Origin: Posidonia oceanica
Lineage: Eukaryota; Streptophyta; Magnoliopsida; Alismatales; Posidoniaceae
Direction of reading: 5' to 3'
Assembly: GCA_037176725.1 (NCBI GenBank)
Contig: JAZBRS010000060.1
Location: 57,440,001 to 57,504,000, forward strand
DNA length: 64,000 bases
Position numbers and translations under genes: made by a program. Positions 59,301 to 64,000 of this stretch are shown in pieces (the first letter of the stretch is position 1; each line of letters starts with the position of its first letter). The notes beneath the pieces are model-generated. The model was not told the DNA's origin and ran no database searches. It was given only the letters and a program-made list of their open reading frames with translations.

Positions 59301-62300
59301 CAGAATTTCCTTTGTTTCTTAAAATACAACACCTCACAGACCGTTTGTGAAACAAAGGAAGAGAACATAGGTAGTGTATATCCATGTTCTTTGTATCGAA
59401 CATGCTCAATCGTCTACTGTGTTTTGTAAGAAGAAGAACCAGTTGAACATGGTGCATATATTTTGTGTTTGATGCAAAAAAAAGAAAGAATAATTACAAG
59501 CCAAGTGATGGTGGGTCTGTTACATGAACGAGCGATAGTTTTATGATAAATATCGGGAGAGCCATAGTTTTCTTATAAAAATGGTCAAAGTCCATAGAAT
59601 GTAAAATTTTCCTAAAATGTAACATGTGATTTAGAAAGTTAAAAATGATTTCATCTCAAGGGACTTGTATGTAATAGTGATTTGTAATATTTTTTTGCTA
59701 TTGGAGTAATATGTAATAGTTTCTTATAGGAGGACTTATATAATGTTCTCTAGTGGATAATTACGTGAGAAAGGACAAAAATGTTACTAATTGGGTGGAA
59801 GATAAAAATTGTAATTGCTGATAGTATAAATAAATGGATAAAATGGAGTTGCATACGAGTGTACAGCTAATAAGTTGTGCATGAAGGATCAACCACCATT
59901 AAATTGCTATCCTATGGGTATAATGTGTGTAGGAAAAAGACAAAAAAAAAGAGAAGAATGACTTCAGCCGTTCAGGAAGAATCAAAGGGTCAACAGTACA
60001 TGTACAGTCATGTTGGTTGTGCATTCATGCACAGTAAATGACATGAAATATTATTAGAATTATGTCAAGCATATTATTGTTATTAATTGAGATGTCATGG
60101 GTAAAATCATAATTTCCGATCAAGGAATGACGTTCAGGATATATTAGAACTAATTGTAATGTCATAAACAAAAATATTGTTCCATCAATTTAGGGAAGAT
60201 TGAAATGGAATTTTGTATAATATGATATTGGGATTACCTTAAGGATACACTTGAAATTAAGTGGAATATTCTAGGTGAAATGGTACTTTCAATTTGGGTT
60301 GAAATTCCATCAAGGATATAATGTAATTAATTGAAAAGTCATGGGCAATTTTGAAAATTCACTTATGATGCAAATGAAAGGACAAATTTGTAAATTTACT
60401 TGGAGGCAAGAGGAAAACATGTCAATTACTTGATCAACTTCCTTATTAAGGACTACTATGTAAATCTACTTTGAGCTTGAGGAAAGTAGGTCAAGTATTT
60501 GACCTACTTCTGTATGTAGGTATATGATAAGGGTGGTACCCAAGCATGTCAATTACTTGATCTACTTCCTTACTAAGGCCAAATCCGTAAATCTAGTTTG
60601 AGCTAGACGAAAGTAGATCCGTAAATCTACTTTGAGCCAGAGGAAAGGAGGTCAAGTATTTGACTGACTTTCATATGTAGGTATATGATAAGGGTGATAC
60701 CCAAATAATTATCAAGGCATACAATGAAAATCTAGTAATTGAACAAAGAGTAAAGGCATGAAACCACAATAATTGAAAATTAAAGCGTGATGATGAAATG
60801 GAGCAGTGCTTTGGAATTTTTTGTGATAAAATAATATGTATCATACTAAAAGGAAAATTTTACGGATATCTATACGTTTGACCATGCTTCATGGTACAGT
60901 GTGTTGGGTAGTTAAAAATGAACATGTTCAAGGTTAAATTGTAGCTGAGAATTAGGACATTAAGATGGATAAGTGGTAGTTCTCTGAGTGATAAATTAAA
61001 AAATGAGTTCATTCGCAATAGGGTGAAGGTAGAACAAATTGAGGATGTAATGAGAGAGAACCGTAGTAGATGGTTTGGTCATGCTCGAAGGAGACCTATG
61101 GTGCACCTATAAGCAATGTTTAGAGAAGAAGGCACTTAGTGCTTAAGCGATGGTGAAAGTTAAGGTGCACAATGCGCCCTTGATTAATTCATGCTCTGTG
61201 CAAATTAAGCTGCCGTTTATGTAGATTAAGTGCCCGCTTAATGGCACTTAATCCGATTGTGTGGGTGCATAATTCCCAACTATTAGCAAATTTAAGACCA
61301 TCATGCATTTCCTTCTTTAACCTTTGAACATTATTTAAGGTACCAAAATCTCAATATAATCCTCCCCTTGCATCCTAAACACTACCACATCAGTTGTTTT
61401 CTGAGTTTTTTTAGCATATTTTGAATAAAATGATTTTTTTGTAAAAGAATCCTGGTCATACTTTCATGAAGTGATTGCTTAATAATTTTAAGTATGTCAA
61501 TACGTACTTTAATTAATTGAAACTATAAACATTGCATATAAGAAATAGAAAATCTATTAAAGTTGGAGTTAAAAGAGAGAGGAAAACCTAAGGATGCATA
61601 AGTTTTACAGAGGATGCACCACAATAGTGGGATTAAGGCATGGTTGTTGTAAACCAGTTAGTTTTTCTTTTTCTTTTGAATATTTTCCTTAACCATTACT
61701 TATATTGTAAAAATGTGACAACTTTCAGTGCAAAAATGAGGAGGAAGTTGTTGCTGTTATCGCACATGAACTGGGGCACTGGAAACTCAGTCATACATTA
61801 TATTCATTCGCTGCTATCCAGGTATGATTGATCTCTTTCAGACAACAAATTTCTGACAAAGATGTCCAATTTTTTATTAACCTAATTCAGACTTGGGTCT
61901 GAGTTTGGCAATCATTGTGTTTTCTATTGTTGTATGATTATTCATTTCTGTTTAAGTTATACTCATAATTTCTGGTTTTCCCACTGTTATTGAGTAAGTT
62001 TTCAAGGTGTTATATGTAAAAGCTTGTTGGAATAACATGAACATGGACAGGAATTTGTGATTATCTCATAATGTGGTTAAAAATCATTTAGTATATGTGA
62101 ATTCTACAATACCTTGAACCATGCTTCATCAATAAATCAAATTTCAGATGTTCTTCCTGCTGTCTATGATGTTTGTTAGTTTTACTTGATGCTGTAGGTC
62201 ACTACGATTTATCATACTTTTTACAAAAATTACTACTAATATTTTGTTTACTTGTTATATCTTCCAGGTTTTAACATTCTTGCAGTTTGGAGGATATACA

Positions 62301-62381
62301 CTTGTAAGGAACTCAAAGGACTTGTTTCTGAGTTTTGGCTTTGAGACTCAACCAATACTCATTGGCTTCATCATCTTTCAG
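41287..62381 (+). CDS. STE24: CAAX prenyl protease 1 (STE24/FACE1), 11 exons, C-terminus beyond window
   Basis: Integral membrane zinc metalloprotease (M48 family) of the endoplasmic reticulum that removes the last three residues of prenylated CAAX proteins. CDS exons: 41287-41317, 42264-42411, 42538-42622, 42701-42796, 47537-47602, 47743-47841, 47932-48045, 48288-48398, 56502-56564, 61729-61821, 62268-62381. All introns are GT-AG and the joined frame gives 340 residues. Hallmarks: IFETYLDVRQH (18-28), ALKLPTLPKP, PFSLYSTFVIEDRHGFNKQT (125-144), GGPYLAIYLW, RSSHSNAYMYGFF and the zinc site HELGH (284-288). Plant orthologues are about 424 residues. The missing roughly 80 contain the third zinc ligand, and I did not find that exon before 64000. 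An in-frame TAA directly before the ATG fixes the start. No disabling change seen. Confidence 0.97.
41318..42263 (+). other. STE24 intron 1
   Basis: 946 bp, T-rich, GT-AG. No other feature seen; ORFs within are chance. Confidence 0.85.
42264..42411 (+). CDS. STE24: STE24 exon 2
   Basis: Residues 11-59 plus two bases; first transmembrane segment and the ETYLDVRQH motif. Confidence 0.96.
42538..42622 (+). CDS. STE24: STE24 exon 3
   Basis: Residues 60-88, starting S-HFHFVHEAIT and ending LPWFWD; a transmembrane segment. Confidence 0.96.
42701..42796 (+). CDS. STE24: STE24 exon 4
   Basis: Residues 89-120, including HTLSFLGGVMIWSQ. Confidence 0.96.
43245..43252. repeat. 8-bp target duplication, left, of hAT MITE
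   Basis: GTTTCAAA, identical to 43655-43662. Confidence 0.9.
43253..43654. mobile_element. hAT-type MITE in intron 4
   Basis: 402 bp with perfect 15-bp terminal inverted repeats (CAAGGTTATTAAGGC at the left, its reverse complement at the right). Identical 8-bp target duplications GTTTCAAA flank it. The CAAGG start and 8-bp duplication are diagnostic of the hAT superfamily. Subterminal CCTAGGCGCC / GCACCTAGGTGCC words also pair. No coding capacity. Confidence 0.93.
43655..43662. repeat. 8-bp target duplication, right, of hAT MITE
   Basis: GTTTCAAA, identical to 43245-43252. Confidence 0.9.
43890..44210. repeat. 148-bp C/T-rich tandem duplication in intron 4
   Basis: GAAGCTTCTCTACAAA at 44042-44057 and 44190-44205 end two imperfect copies that share AACTCCATCTA-like and TTTGTTTACC words. 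Confidence 0.65.
44990..45150 (+). pseudogene. Possible Copia pol remnant
   Basis: A short plus frame contains NLLSVNQI, similar to the pre-integrase region of Copia polyproteins, amid stops. Weak evidence; it may be chance. Confidence 0.25.
46996..47042. repeat. Palindrome with TGTTAGAATA ends
   Basis: TGTTAGAATA at the left and TATTCTAACA at the right enclose A/T-rich DNA with TATATATTCTA repeated. The TGTTAGAATA start recalls Copia LTR ends. Confidence 0.5.
47537..47602 (+). CDS. STE24: STE24 exon 5
   Basis: Residues 121-142, ITDLPFSLYSTFVIEDRHGF; strongly conserved loop. Confidence 0.97.
47743..47841 (+). CDS. STE24: STE24 exon 6
   Basis: Residues 143-175, QTMWLFFRDMAKAIM, then a transmembrane segment ending AAIIYIVL. 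Confidence 0.96.
47932..48045 (+). CDS. STE24: STE24 exon 7
   Basis: Residues 176-213, TGGPYLAIYLWGFMF to PLFNTFTP. Confidence 0.96.
48288..48398 (+). CDS. STE24: STE24 exon 8
   Basis: Residues 214-250, LPEGELREQIEKLAASL to STRSSHSN; donor GTAAGT. Confidence 0.97.
49280..49690. repeat. 202-bp tandem repeat inside the Helitron
   Basis: CACCTATCAAC starts at 49294 and 49496. Both copies continue with GTAAGT, CTCTTTGATATTTG and GATTATAGACAAATC words. Confidence 0.8.
50560..50880. other. Exon-like GC-rich fragment inside the Helitron
   Basis: A GC-rich island in A/T-rich DNA. The plus frame 50670-50852 gives a 60-residue peptide with DPFDLFASEDLFNDLVVSLS and a stop. It may be a captured host gene piece, as Helitrons often carry. 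I do not recognise the source. Confidence 0.4.
51028..51035. repeat. 8-bp target duplication, left, of hAT element
   Basis: GGAGTAAG, identical to 53986-53993. Confidence 0.9.
51036..53985 (-). mobile_element. hAT transposon with decayed transposase, nested in the Helitron
   Basis: 2950 bp with imperfect terminal inverted repeats (TAGACCTAGAAATCGGG at the left; TAGGCCTAGAAATTTGGG read inward from the right) and perfect 8-bp target duplications GGAGTAAG. Near the right end are repeated GGACGT / TAGACGTC subterminal words (53350-53660). On the minus strand from 52971 lie remnants of a transposase N-terminus. A CATTCA simple repeat lies at 51700-51800. The two ends and duplication make the call firm. 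Confidence 0.9.
52690..52971 (-). pseudogene. hAT transposase N-terminus with BED-type zinc finger, broken
   Basis: Starts MANESNDFVLNNQNPV at 52971 (minus), followed by a Lys-rich stretch. A shifted frame then holds VWTYLTQKFNDPRKCTCNIY with downstream LRRHVTCYL, matching the W...C-x-C...H layout of a BED zinc finger in plant hAT transposases. Frameshifts and stops follow, and no catalytic domain is readable. Confidence 0.6.
53986..53993. repeat. 8-bp target duplication, right, of hAT element
   Basis: GGAGTAAG, identical to 51028-51035. Confidence 0.9.
56502..56564 (+). CDS. STE24: STE24 exon 9
   Basis: Residues 251-271, AYMYGFFKNKRIVLYDTLI. Confidence 0.97.
57060..58008 (+). mobile_element. 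5'-truncated LINE (L1-like) with poly(A)
   Basis: Decayed frames read FPSLFRIVTNPK, then VGDAWVEGAWDFSF, RNLEDDD, FTVRSAYIWL, WVWQDKSLLKMRFFMW and a terminal WSIWMQKDK. This is the order of the reverse-transcriptase tail with zinc-binding region of plant L1-type LINEs. A run of nine A's ends it at about 58008. TAGGGCTT occurs near both ends (57059 and 58010) as a possible target duplication. Stops and frameshifts make it inactive. Confidence 0.8.
58381..58394. repeat. Target duplication, left, of SINE
   Basis: ATCTTACAAGCATA; the right copy at 58562-58575 reads ATCTTACTAGCATA, one mismatch. Confidence 0.75.
58395..58559 (+). mobile_element. tRNA-derived SINE, Au-like
   Basis: About 165 bp. 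An A-box-like GACGCAATGGTAAGGCTGC and a decayed B box GGTACAAAACC are followed by CAGGAAACAGCCTCT, the best known word of the plant Au SINE family, and a T-rich end. It is flanked by a 14-bp target duplication with one mismatch. Confidence 0.8.
60400..60705. repeat. 161-bp imperfect tandem repeat in intron 9
   Basis: GTATATGATAAGGGTG starts at 60520 and 60681, each preceded by GTCAAGTATTTGAC. AAATCTACTTTGAGC-like words recur within. Confidence 0.75.
60948..61112 (+). pseudogene. RTE-like LINE reverse transcriptase C-terminus
   Basis: An uninterrupted frame from 60948 to TAA at 61110-61112 reads RIRTLRWISGSS, then KNEFIRNRVKVEQIEDVM and ENRSRWFGHARRRP, the typical tail of plant RTE/LINE polymerases. 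No upstream part is recognisable. Confidence 0.8.
61729..61821 (+). CDS. STE24: STE24 exon 10 (zinc motif)
   Basis: Residues 272-302; HELGH at 284-288 provides two zinc ligands and the catalytic glutamate. Confidence 0.97.
61822..62267 (+). other. STE24 intron 10
   Basis: 446 bp, T-rich, GT-AG; nothing else seen. Confidence 0.85.
62268..62381 (+). CDS. STE24: STE24 exon 11 (last in window)
   Basis: Residues 303-340, LTFLQFGGYTLVRNSKDLF to LIGFIIFQ; donor GTATTT. The next exon should begin with a His-Thr-rich conserved stretch and is not in the window. Confidence 0.96.
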
Positions 62382-62864
62382 GTATTTTTCATTGAGGCTT
62401 CATTCTCGACCTTGATAGCTCTTTCCAATGTTTGGTCATTGAAATCATTATGATCTTTAGAAACGGTTCATACATAACTATTACTTTCCTAACAATCTGA
62501 TTTGATAGTTCACAGGATTCTAATAATTGATCCTATCTACCAATTAGATGGCTAAGAACTAAATATAATATTTTATTTGCTTGCCCAAGCCGCATATTGT
62601 TCACTTTGAAGGAGGTGGCTGTGTGTGAAAAAAAAAGCTTTGTGAATCCTTAAAAGGTTGTAATGGTTCAATGGAGGTTAGAAGTTGTGTTCTTAGAGGA
62701 TTAAAGCTCCATATTAATTCGATTCTTACTTATCCTAGTTCCTAGACACCTTATGTAGCGTTTGGTACAGTGGAATGAACTCTGAATGGAATTTGGAATG
62801 GATGGTATGGAGTGGAATGGAATGAACCTAGACCTCCCTTTTCTTTCTTTACGGTTTTGCCAAA
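62382..62864 (+). other. Start of STE24 intron 11
   Basis: A/T-rich intron. From about 62756, TAGCGTTTGGTACAGTGGAAT followed by repeated GGAATGGA words may be the left end of an insertion carrying the OST3/6 copy; I could not find a clean matching right end. Confidence 0.5.
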
Positions 62865-63400
62865 ATGCTCTCCCTCCTCCTTCACCTCCTCCTCTCCCCC
62901 GCCATCTATGGCTGTAGAGACAACCTTGTCTCTGGCCTCATCACCCTCCGCTCCCCGTACCCTTCCGGCGTGATCCACCTCATCGATGACCTCGTATCCT
63001 GTTTCCTCACCTCCCCACCCCCCCCCCCCCCCCCCCCCGATCCCTCGCCCCTACTCCCTCCTCGTCTTCTTTGACGTCGCCCAACTTCGCCACGAGTTTG
63101 ACCTCCACCTCCTCGAGATCCGCATTGAGTTCGACCTCCTCTCCTCTTTCCTCTGACGGACCTCGCTTCCTTCTCCCGCCTCACCGACTCCATGGTCGAG
63201 TTCGTCGAGGCCAGATCGAGTCTCTCCATGGGCAAGATCCGTCGCCGGTCTCAGGGTGCTAGATGGTGTTCCTGGTTGTCCTTGCGGCGATTACGGTGTC
63301 GTTCGCTATCCGGAGGGTTTTATGTGGAGAGACGATGTTCCACGACTCCATGGCCGTCAGGTGCGGCGAAGGAGGGAGGGGTCTGTGGGGAAGCTCGTCG
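62865..63400 (+). pseudogene. Broken intronless copy of oligosaccharyltransferase subunit OST3/OST6
   Basis: Three successive frames carry the order of a plant OST3/OST6 protein, an ER membrane subunit of the N-glycosylation complex with a thioredoxin-like lumenal domain. From ATG 62865 come a hydrophobic signal peptide and SGVIHLIDDLVSCFLTS. After a run of 21 C's (63018-63038) a shifted frame gives YSLLVFFDVAQLRHEF. After a TGA and what appears to be a deletion of about 100 residues, another frame gives LTDSMVEFVEARSSLSMGK. The third shift gives a transmembrane segment VFLVVLAAITVSFAI followed by GETMFHDS. GC-rich inside an A/T-rich intron, it is clearly foreign to STE24. Nothing indicates it is expressed. 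Confidence 0.75.
63018..63038. repeat. Homopolymer of 21 C
   Basis: A run of C at the first frame break of the OST3/6 copy; length may be uncertain for sequencing reasons. Confidence 0.8.
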
Positions 63401-64000
63401 GGTTTTTTTTTTTTAAACTTCCAATGGATAAGGAATTTGATTCCTTGTCTCTTAGGAAAGAATGAAATTTCTATGTTTAATGGGAATTTGATTCTCAAGA
63501 GAATTCGAGTGAAGAGGTGAGAATGGCCTGGTTGACATGTTCATTAAGCATGTTCTCTCATATGTATTTTGTAATTGTTATGTTGGCTGTAGTCATTTAG
63601 CATGTGTTTTGCAAAAACATTTTGAATTGCATTCGTGAATCATGTCTTAATTCAAGGAAATGCCTTTAAACATGCAGATTGACACACTTGTTACGTTAAT
63701 GTTTCTTTGAATCAATGTTTAAAAAAACGGAAAATGGCCTCTACACGGGTTGAGTTTCTAACGGTTGAAACTAAATAAAATAAAATAAATATATGGCATG
63801 CATGCAATCAACAAATACCTCAATATATAAAATTATTATTCAAACACAATAATTTAATTCAAAACACATAACTTAAATACATGTAATTATCATTCAACCA
63901 TGACTCCATGAGTGTGTCATTACCATTTAACCATGAGTAATTTCATTCAAAAAACATAAAGTAAATAATTAAATAAGAAGCATGACAAACAACGAAATAC
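63401..64000 (+). other. Continuation of STE24 intron 11
   Basis: T-run at 63403-63414, then A/T-rich DNA to the edge. No exon of STE24 found. Confidence 0.5.

Larger units (their letters stand above)
56565..61728 (+). other. STE24 intron 9 (5.2 kb)
   Basis: Contains a 5'-truncated LINE (about 57060-58008), an Au-like SINE (58395-58559), a tandem repeat (about 60400-60705) and an RTE-like LINE tail (60948-61112). Segments 56565-57060, 58580-60400 and 61113-61728 show nothing I can name. An imperfect 60-bp duplication occurs at 56770-56910. Confidence 0.8.

Noticed and set aside
62382..64000. Remaining STE24 exons
   Set aside because: I looked for the conserved region after exon 11 with the third zinc ligand and the terminal HYSHPP-like motif and found neither.

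Overview
The window is nuclear DNA from a flowering plant with a large, transposon-rich genome. The evidence is one clearly recognisable plant gene with canonical GT-AG introns, plus Ty3/Gypsy and Ty1/Copia retrotransposons, LINEs, a SINE, hAT elements and a Helitron. I cannot place the species more closely from the sequence. The only host gene I can support is CAAX prenyl protease 1 (STE24/FACE1, + strand). Eleven exons spread over 41287-62381 encode residues 1-340. Zinc motif HELGH is at residues 284-288. The last roughly 80 residues lie beyond the right edge.

Left part (1-39335) is nested retrotransposon DNA. Element A (minus strand; gag 1-1961, leader 1962-4272, LTR 4273-5186) sits inside the gag of element B (minus; gag 5187-5960, PBS about 6980 and again 7172, LTR 7191-10140). 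Element B sits inside the pol of element C (plus; integrase 10351-11130, LTR 21293-23871). Element C carries two decayed antisense extra genes, one DUF7745-like (12642-13927) and one plant-mobile-domain-like (14692-16880). Three successive tandem arrays (19125-20880) follow before its 3' LTR. These features fit the Tat/Ogre branch of Ty3/Gypsy. Next come a solo LTR with a perfect 5-bp target duplication (D, 24428-26736), two truncated LTRs (E, F), a 3' LTR and internal remnant of a minus-strand element (G, 29200-38230), and a truncated Copia element (to 39335). Between 39556 and 41040, just upstream of STE24, lie fold-back/MITE-like elements.

Right part (41287-64000) is the STE24 gene, whose introns 4, 8 and 9 are 4.7, 8.1 and 5.2 kb. 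Intron 4 has a textbook hAT MITE. Intron 8 has a 5.8-kb Helitron which itself contains a 2.95-kb hAT element with an 8-bp target duplication. Intron 9 has two LINE tails and an Au-like SINE. The intron after exon 11 contains a broken intronless copy of an oligosaccharyltransferase OST3/OST6 gene.

The most unusual signal is a set of exactly 28-bp self-complementary units. Eleven units occur at five separate sites of element A, always in direct abutting runs of two or three. Hairpin arrays with the same 28-bp period but unrelated sequence occur in LTRs D and E, with a single related hairpin in F. In LTRs B, D, E, F and G an inverted-repeat segment lies about 0.7-0.9 kb from the LTR 3' end although its sequence differs each time. 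Whether this is already described cannot be decided from the sequence alone.
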